NCBI GenBank assembly: GCA_947493705.1
Contig: CANLSH010000008.1
Coordinates: forward strand, 50,773 to 114,772
Direction: 5' to 3'
Source: an uncultured Arachnia sp.
GTDB taxonomy: Bacteria; Actinomycetota; Actinomycetes; Propionibacteriales; Propionibacteriaceae
Length of the DNA: 64,000 nt
A program made the position numbers and the translations under genes. The notes below the pieces were generated by a model that saw nothing but the letters and a program-made list of their open reading frames with translations, ran no database searches and had not been told where the DNA came from. Shown here one piece after another: positions 43,743-52,146 of this stretch. Each line of letters begins with the position of its first letter. Position 1 is the stretch's first letter.

Positions 43743-44674
43743 CCGCAGAGTTTCACAGCGGTTTCGCCGCTGACATCGCAGCGATGATCAAACTATCCCC
43801 GGAATTGGGTCGGAAGTGGGCGACGGTGTTTTATCCGATGCAAAACTTTGACCGGTTCTGTGTACGAGAACATCCCGACGCCACCGTACTCACCCGCGAA
43901 CTCGTGACCCGGTGGTGTGGTCAGGGTGTCTCACCAGGTCCCGCCTACAAGGCGCACGCGATCAGAGGGTTCGGCAAGTATCTGTGCTCCACCGGCGTCG
44001 AGGCATTTGTCTTGCCCCACGGCTGGATCCCGACGCCGGCCAAGGCCACGCCTTACGTGTTCACCGATGCCGAATTGGTGGCACTGCTAGCCGCCTTCGA
44101 CCGTATCCCTGAATCCGCCAACACCCCGCTGCGCGAATACACAGTGCCGGTGATGTTCCGGCTGATGCTTGGCTGCGGTCTGCGACCCGGGGAGGCACGT
44201 CGGCTTCGGCGCCGCGATGTCGATCTGGCTGGGGCGATGCTGACGATCACTGAGACCAAACGCAACAAGGATCGCCGCATCCCGTTCGGGACGGACCTGG
44301 CCTACCCGCTGGAGCGCTACGACCAGATCGCAGAGACCAGATGGCCGCGCAGGGAATGGTTCTTCCAAGCCGGCAACGGACAGCCCTACCCCGGGCGTTG
44401 GGTGACCTCTTCCTACCACCTCTGCCAAGACCTGGCCGGAGGAATCGCGCTGGGCACCACCCCCTACACATTGCGGCACAACTACGCCACCCGCACCCTC
44501 ATGCGTTGGGTCGAGGACGGCAAAGACCTCGGCAACTGGTTGCCGTATCTGTCGGCCTACATGGGTCACGAGTCCTACGCCTCGACCGCCTACTACGTCC
44601 ACCTATTGCCCGAACGCCTTGCAGCAACCGGATTGACCAGCCTCGACGACATCATCCCGGAGGTATCCCCATGA
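43739..44674 (+). CDS. RIT recombinase B (tyrosine recombinase)
   Basis: 311 residues. The catalytic residues are in GCGLRPGEARRLRRRDVD (Arg, ~142), YTLRHNYATRTL (Arg box, ~241) and YMGHESYASTAYYVHL (His and Tyr, ~276-288). It overlaps RitA by 4 nt and RitC by 4 nt. Confidence 0.92.
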   Translation: MTAEFHSGFAADIAAMIKLSPELGRKWATVFYPMQNFDRFCVREHPDATVLTRELVTRWCGQGVSPGPAYKAHAIRGFGKYLCSTGVEAFVLPHGWIPTPAKATPYVFTDAELVALLAAFDRIPESANTPLREYTVPVMFRLMLGCGLRPGEARRLRRRDVDLAGAMLTITETKRNKDRRIPFGTDLAYPLERYDQIAETRWPRREWFFQAGNGQPYPGRWVTSSYHLCQDLAGGIALGTTPYTLRHNYATRTLMRWVEDGKDLGNWLPYLSAYMGHESYASTAYYVHLLPERLAATGLTSLDDIIPEVSP

Positions 44675-45697
44675 CCAGCGACGACAGCTTCTATCGGCTC
44701 CTGCGGGAATGGTTCACCGTGTTCCTTCCCCGCCAACGCGCAGCCAGTCCTCACACCATCACTGCCTGCCGACACACATGGAACATGCTGCTCGGATGGG
44801 TCAGCGAAACCCAACACGTCACTCTCGACAAGATCACCCTCGCTGACCTCGACCGCGCCACCGTGACCGGATTCCTCAACCACATGCGCCAGACGAAGAA
44901 CTGGTCGCCCGCGACCTACAATCAACGCCTGGCCTGCATCCGCTCCTTCTTCAAATACAGCTCCGCCTGCCAGCCGATGCTGACGATGTACCTCGACGAC
45001 CTGACAGCCATCCCCCTGCTCAAAAACACCCAGGCCGGCCCGATCGCCTACATGAGCGAAGCAGCCATCACAGCCCTACTTGCCCAACCCGACCCAGCCA
45101 CCCGCACCGGACTCGGAGACCAGTTCTTCATGATCTTGATGTATGACACAGCAGCTCGCGACGGCGAGATGCTGGCCCTCCGACTCGGGGACATCGACAC
45201 CAAACGCGGCTGTATCGACCTGATGGGCAAAGGTGCCAAACCTCGCCGCATCCCCCTCACCAAACAGACTCTGGCGCACTACCGGCGATACGCCGCAGCG
45301 TTCCATCCCGACGGCAACCTCGACCAGCAGCTCTTCTACACCATCCACCACCACAAAAAGACGACGATGTCGGACGACAACGTCGCCAGGTTCATCCGCC
45401 AGCACGCTCAAGCCGCCCACAGCAGCTGCCCCGAAGTACCTGCCAAGACCCACCCTCACATGTTGCGCCACGCTCGCGCGATGCATTCTCTACCACGCCG
45501 GAATGCCCTTGGCCCTCCTGACAGAATGGCTAGGCCACACCGACCCGGGAACCACTCTCATTTACGCTCACGCTGACACCGAGATGAAACGCAAAGCTTT
45601 GGAGAAGGCCACCACGACAGCAACCGGACATCCCCCACCCACCCCGATCTGGCACGAACGAGAGGACATCATCCAGCGCCTCTGTGGCCTCAAGTAG
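44671..45697 (+). pseudogene. RIT recombinase C, frameshifted before the catalytic tyrosine
   Basis: Reading from ATG 44671, the third recombinase has Arg I in DTAARDGEMLALR and the box HMLRHARAMH. At 45484-45487 an extra T shifts the frame; without it the text continues LYHAGMPLALLTEWLGHTDPGTTLIYAHAD with the second His and the Tyr nucleophile, and ends at 45697 (341 residues). As it stands the protein stops at 45576 with an unrelated C-terminus and no catalytic Tyr. It is decay, a programmed shift, or an assembly error. Confidence 0.85.
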
Positions 45698-45796
45698 CCG
45701 CCGCGATACAGTGACCTTCTCAAGACGTCGTTGCTGAAGTGGGCTGCCACCCAGCCAGGGTCCTTCTGTCACGGTTGTCCGGGGCCGCAGAGCGAA

Positions 45797-46615
45797 TCAA
45801 CACCGGTCCAGGAAGGAGCGAATTCGGCCTGCCCAACGCAGGGGCTCCTCGAAGTGGGACATATGCCCGACATCGGCGATGATGGCCAGTTCGCTGGCCG
45901 GAACGGCTCCGTGAAGACGCTTAGCCAGTTGAAGAGGGAACACCATGTCCATCTCACCGTGCAGGATCAGGATGCGCCCTTCAAAGGTGGAAAGGATCTT
46001 CTCGGGATCGCCGTTGACCCATGGATGCATCTCCCCGGCAAGCCAGCGCTCATATCTCCAGTCTCCGACGTCCAGGTTCTTGATCATGGCGAGATACTTC
46101 GGCGCCATCTCAAGATTCCAGACCGCCATAGTAGAGCCGCGCAACGCCCCACCGGCGGCTTCCTCCATCCACTGACGGCGGGCAAACTCCTCCCACTCCT
46201 TCAGGTGCTCCTGCGCATCAGAGGCTGGGTAGGCACTTGTCGATGCCAAGACCACTCGCCGCACCTGGTGAGGAAACCGGCGCAAGAACTCCAGTGCTGC
46301 ACGTCCACCCGTCGAAAACCCCAAGAGGTCGACCTGTTCCAAATCGAGCCGTGCGATCAACTGGTGCGCATCACCAATCACGTGTTCCGGTTGCAAGGCC
46401 TCGTCAGGGAGCCCACGGCTGCTGCGGCCGCAGCCGCGGAAATCGAAGGCGACGACATGGCGATCCTCCGCCAAAGGTTGCAATCCCGGAAGCAGGTAGC
46501 TGTGTCCAACATCTGGGCCACCGTGCAGAACCAGGAGGGATGGCCTGTCGGGCTGCGTCTCGCCAAGCTGACGCACGAACAGCGTCACATCGCCTATTGC
46601 CATCATCTCGTCCAC
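45797..46615 (-). CDS. Alpha/beta-hydrolase (proline iminopeptidase-like), RIT passenger
   Basis: 272 residues. Oxyanion loop LLVLHGGPDVGHSYLLPG (HGGPG-like, ~28-45), DFRGCGRSS (~58), nucleophile elbow LLGFSTGGRAALEFL (G-F-S-T-G-G, ~97), acid in LHGEMDMVFPL (~220) and His in DVGHMSHFEEP (~245). This is the prolyl aminopeptidase/haloperoxidase type of hydrolase. It lies inside the RIT boundaries between RitC and the right inverted repeat, in the opposite orientation. Confidence 0.88.
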   Translation of the reverse strand: MDEMMAIGDVTLFVRQLGETQPDRPSLLVLHGGPDVGHSYLLPGLQPLAEDRHVVAFDFRGCGRSSRGLPDEALQPEHVIGDAHQLIARLDLEQVDLLGFSTGGRAALEFLRRFPHQVRRVVLASTSAYPASDAQEHLKEWEEFARRQWMEEAAGGALRGSTMAVWNLEMAPKYLAMIKNLDVGDWRYERWLAGEMHPWVNGDPEKILSTFEGRILILHGEMDMVFPLQLAKRLHGAVPASELAIIADVGHMSHFEEPLRWAGRIRSFLDRC

Positions 46616-46913
46616 CTACGCGATGGTGCCACGAGCTCCGATCCTTCATCAGTGATTGGCGACAGGCTGTAGTCCAGATCAACGCCCGTGGCCCATCAAC
46701 TCAACAACGCACCCGAGACCCTGCCTTGCGGTTGCGCACCCGAACCGGGGCACCCCACCTTGGACACCTCGGCGAATCGTGCTGGTTGTCCAAACTACTG
46801 AGCGTGGAAGTGCCTTGTCTGCGCTGTATCTTTAAAAGGCAAGCGTCGTTATCCCGACACCTCACCGCCCAACCGACACCAAAGTGGCAAGCTAGACCCA
46901 GATCGAAAAGCCC
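46616..46913. other. Right-end spacer of the RIT element
   Basis: No gene. It holds the half-site GTTATCCCGAC at about 46850 and a short AT-rich part (TATCTTTAAAAGG). Confidence 0.55.
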
Positions 46914-46953
46914 GTCACCCGGGCATCGGGATAATCCGAGAATCGGGACAATC
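46914..46953 (-). repeat. Right terminal inverted repeat of the RIT element
   Basis: Reverse complement begins GATTGTCCCGATTCTCGG and ends GGGTGAC, 38 of 40 identical with 42331-42370. Host sequence AATGTAAAAG resumes at 46954. Confidence 0.92.
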
Positions 46954-47651
46954 AATGTAAAAGTCATCGCCGTCGATATCGAAATGCACTTGACGGCCGA
47001 CGAATGCGAACCCAGGTCCGAGTTCACCCATGGTGTCCAGGATCCGGTCAACCATGCGCTGCTCAAGCTCGCGCTCAGAGGCGTCGCTGTCGATGGCGAG
47101 GAATTGCAGTGCGTACGGATCTTTAGTGATCTCCTGCGCCTGGTCGGAGTCAAGCCGCTCCAGCGCCCCAGAGAAGTTGGTCGGTGCCGCCGCCTCGCGC
47201 ACATGAAGGCGGGTAGTGATCTGGTGAGCGAGCACGGGACGGCTCCACCCATTGTGCGCGTCCTTCGCGGCGTACCAGTCGCGCAGCTCCTGGTTCTCCA
47301 GCTTGTCGAGAAGTTCGATGACGTGCCCCACGGCAATTGTCCAACGGGTCGTTGGACAATTGCATCGGGATCCGGCCAAGCCTCCGCGAAGCCACGCATA
47401 TAGAATAGATTCGCGCGGGAGAACCCCTTCATGGACGGAAACTCGGCCCGCAGATCGGTGGCGAGCCGCGTGAGGACCTTCGCGCCCCAGCCCTGCTCCG
47501 CCTGCCGGTCCAGGATCGTGCGACCGATCCGCCACCACAGCAGCAGCAGCTCGGTGTTGGCCTTGCGCTGCACCCGCAAGCGTGCTGCATACACGTGCTT
47601 CTTGAGATCCTCAAGCGTGGCCGCGTAGTCGTCGGGCACCAAGTCTGTCAT
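46954..47651 (-). pseudogene. DUF1016 (YhcG-like) nuclease, N-terminal half, frameshifted
   Basis: Starts at ATG 47651 with MTDLVPDDYAATLEDLKKHV; the DUF1016_N signature parts are LLLLWWRIGRTIL, FPSMKGFSRANLFYMR and VQRPVGQLPWG. One base is missing at about 47330 (TGGGGCACG where TGGGGGCACG is expected), after which GHVIELLDKLENQELRDWY continues in another frame up to DFYID at 46954. With that base restored and the RIT removed, the gene would be about 357 residues, the normal family length. Confidence 0.88.
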
Positions 47652-47809
47652 CACGTTCCCCACCGTAGAGGCCTTTCAGCCGACGTGAACAAGGTACGCG
47701 GTAGCCCAGCAACGACTAGCGATAACTTGGCCTGGAGTTGCAGAGGGTTAGCGGTCGAGAGCATCGTCAAAAGTAGACTCAGACTGTCCGCCTGACGGGA
47801 GATCGCGCC

Positions 47810-48133
47810 ATGACGACGTTGGTTACAGACCGCGAACAGCTCCCCGAGATTTGTGAGCGCTACGGCATCGCACGGCTGGATGTCTTTGGATCGGTCGCGC
47901 GAGGAGCGGCCGATGGCGACAGTGACATCGATCTGCTCTACACCCTTCAGCCGGGAGCACGGCTCGGGTGGGAGACCGAAGACCTTTGTGACGAGCTGTC
48001 AAGGGTCTTCGAACGCAGAGTCGATTTGGTAGCCCGCAGCGGGCTGCATGCCCAACTCCGCGATGAAGTTCTGGGAGAGGGCAGAGCGGATCTATGCAGC
48101 GGCGTGAACTGGTGCGATGGGTCGAGATGGTTG
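47810..48133 (+). pseudogene. MNT-type nucleotidyltransferase, decayed 3' end
   Basis: The first ~90 codons encode a minimal nucleotidyltransferase: LDVFGSVARGAADGDSDIDLLY (G-S-x-A-R-G and S-D-I-D, residues ~23-44). Normally such genes end soon after an R-I/V-I-Y-A-A tail and pair with a HEPN toxin gene (MNT antitoxin). Here the tail ERIYAAA and its stop are readable only in the +1 frame (stop at 48105-48107), so a frameshift near 48077 has occurred, and the present frame runs into the LCP gene. Any HEPN partner was lost at the junction near 48133. Confidence 0.72.
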
Positions 48134-48134
48134 T

Positions 48135-49178
48135 TCAGCCGTCCTTGTCGGCCTCGTAGTACTCGTCCATGGTGTCGTTGCGCAGTGCTTCGGCCATTTC
48201 GTCGAGTTTCTTGCCGTTGACCTCCACGATCGACTGCCCATCGGAGCTGGTTGCGATGCCGTCCACGGGCGCCATGAGTGACTTGATGTCTTCGCCTCCG
48301 CTGATGCGCATGCCGAGACCGATGTCGACGATTCTGCTGTTGTCCAGGTCGCCGTCGACGGTGAAATTGGGGGCCAGGGTGGTCACAGCGTCCCGGAATT
48401 GTCCCGGGTTGGTCAGGACCCCCCGGGAGGTGAGTTTCGTGACGATGGCTTTGAGGACATCGCGCTGGCGCTCAGTACGGCTGAAGTCACCCTCATTCAG
48501 GTTTTTGCGTTCGCGCACGAACTGCAGCGCGCTCGCGCCGGTCAGCTCCACCTCTCCCTTCGGGAAAGTGAAACCTCCGCTGGAGGATGCTTGACGGTTC
48601 GTCACAGTCACACCGCCCAGGGCATCGATGACATTCATGAAACCCTCAAAATCGACGATGGCAGTGTGATCGATGGGGATGTTCAGCAGCCACTCGACGG
48701 TCTGCACCGTCAGGGCGGGACCTCCGTAGGAGTAGGCCGCATTGATCTTGGAGTTCCCGTATCCCGGAATGTCCACCCAGTAGTCGCGGGGCAAAGAGAT
48801 GAGGTAGGCGTCCTTTCGATCGCCGGGGATGTGCATCACCATCAGCACATCGGAGCGACCGCGCTCGTCCGGGTTGCGAGCGTCGGTGCCCATCAGCACG
48901 AAGTTCAGCGGGGGATTGGACTCGCCCGTTTTGGTGGGCACCGGCTCAGGGCGGTTCTCCGTGGCGGTTGGCATCAGCGTCGGTTCACGAACGACGGAAT
49001 CCAGTGCGTCCTTGGTGGCCTTGCCGTAATAGCCCAAAACAGCGCCCACAGCCACCAACGCAATGACGAGGACGCCGATGATCGACAACAACACCCAGCG
49101 GTCTCGCATCCGCTTCTTGCGGCGCTTTGCTGGGATGGCGTCCTCGTCCTCGCCCGGCAGGAATCTGTCGTCGCTCAT
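48135..49178 (-). CDS. LytR-CpsA-Psr (LCP) family ligase, intact copy
   Basis: 347 residues from ATG 49178, overlapping the stop of the upstream fusion gene (ATGA). A basic cytoplasmic start (AKRRKKRMRDR) is followed by one membrane helix (WVLLSIIGVLVIALVAVGAVL, ~32-52), then the extracytoplasmic LCP domain: LNFVLMGTDARNPDERGRSD (Asp and Arg that bind pyrophosphate, ~95-115), ISLPRDYWVDIPGYGNSKINAAY (~133-155), IDALGGVTV (~190) and FVRERKNLNEGDFSRTERQ (~225). LCP proteins attach lipid-linked glycans to the cell wall, matching the polysaccharide genes next to it. Confidence 0.93.
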   Translation of the reverse strand: MSDDRFLPGEDEDAIPAKRRKKRMRDRWVLLSIIGVLVIALVAVGAVLGYYGKATKDALDSVVREPTLMPTATENRPEPVPTKTGESNPPLNFVLMGTDARNPDERGRSDVLMVMHIPGDRKDAYLISLPRDYWVDIPGYGNSKINAAYSYGGPALTVQTVEWLLNIPIDHTAIVDFEGFMNVIDALGGVTVTNRQASSSGGFTFPKGEVELTGASALQFVRERKNLNEGDFSRTERQRDVLKAIVTKLTSRGVLTNPGQFRDAVTTLAPNFTVDGDLDNSRIVDIGLGMRISGGEDIKSLMAPVDGIATSSDGQSIVEVNGKKLDEMAEALRNDTMDEYYEADKDG

Positions 49179-51163
49179 CGGTTCTCCGTCTCGTTCATCA
49201 GTTTCGTGCATCCATCCAGGATGGCCTCAAGGTACTGGTCAATCGTCGCCGCACAGTGGGCTGCCACCTCGGGGCCACGACGGTAGGGGTCCGCCACCTC
49301 ATCCGCTGGATCGGCGCTCCTATGTTTCCACAGGTGGGGGACGAGGTTTTGCAGCGTCACGTGTTCGGGTAGCTGCGCCATCTCTCGGGCGACGTGCCCG
49401 AGAAGAAATGCCTTGCGTCCGGCCGCTGGCCACTCATCGAGGATGTAGCGACGATGGTTGACGCCCATCGTCAACACCAGATCGGCCTCCTCCAGGAGTT
49501 GGCTCGTCAGCTGCCGGGCGACGTGTGCACCCACGTCGCCACGCTCTCCCACGTGGACGGCCATGGGCGGATCCATGCCTTCACCCACCAGGGCGTGTGT
49601 GCCGGCGGAGGAGAACTCAACAGCGTTCATTCCTGCACCACGGGCGACGACATCGGCATAGGCGGAGCGACAGATGTTGGCCGTACAGACGAACAGAATG
49701 CGGTAGGGCCTAGAAGGTTGATGGCTCGCGGAATCGGGGGTTGCGTGGGACATGCCGGGCTGTGGGCTCGCAGACGTGCCTCGTGGGCCACGCGGCGTGC
49801 CCGCCCCGGGTAGGTGGTCCTGCAATTGCAGCCAGGAGTTGCCGGGCCGGAAGCCAGTGGATCGAATACGGGTGAGATCCAGCACGCCGCCACCGGAGCC
49901 GGTCGCCTCGCGAGAGGGTGGGGCTGAGACAACGTCGTCGGCGCTGCGGGAGCAGAGCTCAAAGATGCGTCGGGCAATGTCTGCCCACGTGACCACTGGT
50001 CCCTCACCGGTCAGGTTGTAGGTGCCGGATGCCGCGCCAGAATCCAGCAACTGCAGGATTCCCGCCGCCAGTACGGAGGCGAAAGTGAGGCGTCCATGTT
50101 GGGTGGCGTTCATCTCAAGCGTCCGGCCGTGTCGAGCGGCCGCCACCAGCTCGTCGATGGTGTGGTCATCATCGCCCACCACCCAGCCGGTGCGGACGAC
50201 AAGATGTCTCGGCGCCGTCGCCGCCACCACTTCTGCCACCGCGAGGCCTCGGCTGGGTGGATCGAGGAGACTCAGCGCGGAGTCCTCGGTGTGGGCGGGG
50301 GCATTGCGTTCGAAGACGCAATCGGCGGACACGTGGACGTAGCGCATCCGGTGTCGTCGAGCCAGGTCCGTGAGATGGGTTGCGTGAGCTGCGCTGGTGG
50401 CCCACGGTTCCGCCCCACGTGCCTCGCGTGTGGACCCGGAACCGGTCTCGCCCTGTGCGTTGATGAGGGTGTCGTAGGCGGAGAGATCCACAGGGCTCTC
50501 AACGCGGGCCTCGGGCGACATCGCTGCGGCGCCGATGCCGTCCGCCCCCGGAAGGGCTGACAAGAGTGTGCGGCCCAGGGGTGTGTCCGTGCCAGCCACC
50601 AGAATTCGGCGAGGCTTCATGGGGGTGACGTTGAGGAGGGGAGGCAGACGGACGTCAGTGCGGGAGAGTTCTGCTTCCTGGTGGGGGATGGGCCAGGTGA
50701 TGTCGAGCGCCGGGTCAAACAAATTGACGGCGGAGAGCTGAGAACGTGCCTCCGGGGTCCAGTGGTGATTGAGGAGATAGCTGAACGTCGTGTGGTCCTC
50801 GAGTATCTGATGCGCATTTGCGACGCCGCGTGGCACGAAGACTGCTGTTCCCAGATCCAGATCGGCCGTCACAACCTTGCCGAAGGTGTGCCCTGCTCGC
50901 AGGTCCACCCACGCGCCCATCGCACGCCCGGACACCAGCGTGATGAGCCGGTCCCACGGCTCGGCATGGAAGCCACGGGTGATGCCCCGTCGATCGTTGT
51001 GAGTGAGATTGTGCTGCACGGGACGGAAATCCGGCAGACCCAGCACCGCCATTTTCTCACGGTGCCAGTCCTCTTTGAACCACCCCACGTCGTTGTGCTG
51101 CACGTGGAGCCGCAGCACCAGGAGGCCGGGGATGTCAGTGGCTTCCACCTTCAACGGATGCAC
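49175..51163 (-). CDS. Three-domain fusion: RmlC-like epimerase, RmlD-like reductase, low-MW tyrosine phosphatase
   Basis: 662 residues from GTG 51163 (GGAAGGGGG upstream). Residues ~1-175 resemble dTDP-4-dehydrorhamnose 3,5-epimerase (RGITRGFHAEPWDRL, VFVPRGVANAHQ, LFDPALDITWPI). Residues ~185-455 are an RmlD/NAD-binding domain (RILVAGTDTPLGRTLL, VHVSADCVFE, YNLTGEGPVVTW), but the usual YGxSK active site reads SRGLAVAE, so Tyr and Lys are missing. Residues ~500-655 are a low-molecular-weight phosphatase with the P-loop ILFVCTANICRSAY and the general-acid segment ADPADEVADPY. A tyrosine phosphatase beside a BY-kinase gene fits control of polysaccharide synthesis. RmlC-RmlD fusions are known in Actinobacteria; the added phosphatase is unusual. 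Confidence 0.87.
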   Translation of the reverse strand: MHPLKVEATDIPGLLVLRLHVQHNDVGWFKEDWHREKMAVLGLPDFRPVQHNLTHNDRRGITRGFHAEPWDRLITLVSGRAMGAWVDLRAGHTFGKVVTADLDLGTAVFVPRGVANAHQILEDHTTFSYLLNHHWTPEARSQLSAVNLFDPALDITWPIPHQEAELSRTDVRLPPLLNVTPMKPRRILVAGTDTPLGRTLLSALPGADGIGAAAMSPEARVESPVDLSAYDTLINAQGETGSGSTREARGAEPWATSAAHATHLTDLARRHRMRYVHVSADCVFERNAPAHTEDSALSLLDPPSRGLAVAEVVAATAPRHLVVRTGWVVGDDDHTIDELVAAARHGRTLEMNATQHGRLTFASVLAAGILQLLDSGAASGTYNLTGEGPVVTWADIARRIFELCSRSADDVVSAPPSREATGSGGGVLDLTRIRSTGFRPGNSWLQLQDHLPGAGTPRGPRGTSASPQPGMSHATPDSASHQPSRPYRILFVCTANICRSAYADVVARGAGMNAVEFSSAGTHALVGEGMDPPMAVHVGERGDVGAHVARQLTSQLLEEADLVLTMGVNHRRYILDEWPAAGRKAFLLGHVAREMAQLPEHVTLQNLVPHLWKHRSADPADEVADPYRRGPEVAAHCAATIDQYLEAILDGCTKLMNETENR

Positions 51164-51206
51164 GACGTCCCCCTTCCACGGAACCGCTGACGGCTGTCCC
51201 TGGCTC

Positions 51207-51968
51207 TCATGACAGTTCCTCAATGATGGCTTGAGCCACCTCGTCCTGTGCCTCAGCAGACAGCTGCTCGCCGTCACCAACACCGGGCTGTCCCACGTCA
51301 ATGAAGATGCCGTCAACGGCCTCCACCGCGGCGCTGATGGTCTGATCATGCAGCCGGAGGAAGTATGGCACCTCGTCCTCGGAGGTGACGGGGGAGATGG
51401 CGATCAGCTCCGCGGCGGGGAGCGCTTCGCGCAAAGCGGCGAAGTACTCCGACGCCGCAGTGCTGAGGTCGTTATCACCGTCGGCAGTGCCGCCGAAGGT
51501 CACCACTATGTCTGGATTGTGCTCCGCCACCGTTGAAATGGTGCCCCTGAAGTTCGAGCACGCATAAATATCACATGATGATGGTGCACGAACGTAGCCG
51601 CGCCCCGGATCGGAGATATTGACGACGGGTGACCATTCCAGTTCCTCTGCAACGGTCAGCGTCCAAAGATTGGGTGCACTGATGTCAGAATAGACATCTC
51701 CAATAATAACAACCTTTGATGCGTTGTGAGGCGGAATAGAGTCGTCCAAAGTTGATTCAGGCGAAGAGGACAATGCACTTGAGGGGACAGTTTCTTGAGT
51801 GATTGGCGAGGATGTGGGGGCAGTTATCGCTGATGTGTATACGGGAGCTGGGGTGGCCGCTATGGGGTTGCTCTGGAGCAGTGCAGCAGCACTCAAACCG
51901 CCCGCGACAAGGGCTAATGCTACCAAACCGATGGCACTTAGGAGGGTGCGGGGACGGCGTGAACTCAT
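51207..51968 (-). CDS. Secreted SGNH-hydrolase-like protein lacking catalytic residues
   Basis: 253 residues: a membrane or signal segment (LLSAIGLVALALVAGGLSAAALL, ~9-31), a Ser/Thr/Pro-rich linker (~38-80) and an SGNH-type fold. Block I reads VVIIGDVYSD where the nucleophile Ser is normally in GDS, block III FGGTADGDND is close to G-x-N-D, and block V reads GDGEQLSAEAQ where His is normally at the Q. Both the Ser and the His of the expected dyad are replaced, so it is probably not a normal esterase. It lies between the fusion gene and the divergent Wzz gene. Confidence 0.75.
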   Translation of the reverse strand: MSSRRPRTLLSAIGLVALALVAGGLSAAALLQSNPIAATPAPVYTSAITAPTSSPITQETVPSSALSSSPESTLDDSIPPHNASKVVIIGDVYSDISAPNLWTLTVAEELEWSPVVNISDPGRGYVRAPSSCDIYACSNFRGTISTVAEHNPDIVVTFGGTADGDNDLSTAASEYFAALREALPAAELIAISPVTSEDEVPYFLRLHDQTISAAVEAVDGIFIDVGQPGVGDGEQLSAEAQDEVAQAIIEELS

Positions 51969-52146
51969 GGCCTCTCTTTCATACGGTGCCTCGTCTTGAC
52001 AGGCACTGCACCAGTATGACCCGGTTGAGCCAAGTAGTGGTATCTAACATAAGGTGAGTGGCAACGGGGGAAGCCGCCAGCACGTTATTGAGGTAGGGAA
52101 CTCCCATCACTGAACGCCATTTCTCATATCTGACGAGGTCCCCCTG

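Larger units (their letters stand above)
42303..46953 (+). mobile_element. Recombinase-in-Trio (RIT) element with a hydrolase passenger
   Basis: 4.65-kb element bounded by 40-bp inverted repeats (42331-42370 and 46914-46953, two mismatches) plus a 28-bp palindrome at the left end. It carries three tyrosine recombinases in a row whose starts and stops overlap by ATGA, the hallmark of RIT elements (Van Houdt and Ricker descriptions), then an oppositely oriented alpha/beta-hydrolase. It is inserted in a DUF1016 gene with no clear target duplication; only the trinucleotide ATC is ambiguous at the two ends. RIT elements are usually about 3.5 kb and without passengers, so the cargo gene is notable. 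Confidence 0.9.

Noticed and set aside
51969..52146. Promoter TTGACA at 51996 for the Wzz/BY-kinase gene
   Set aside because: The -35-like hexamer is good, but no -10 hexamer lies at 16-18 bp, so I do not list it as a promoter.
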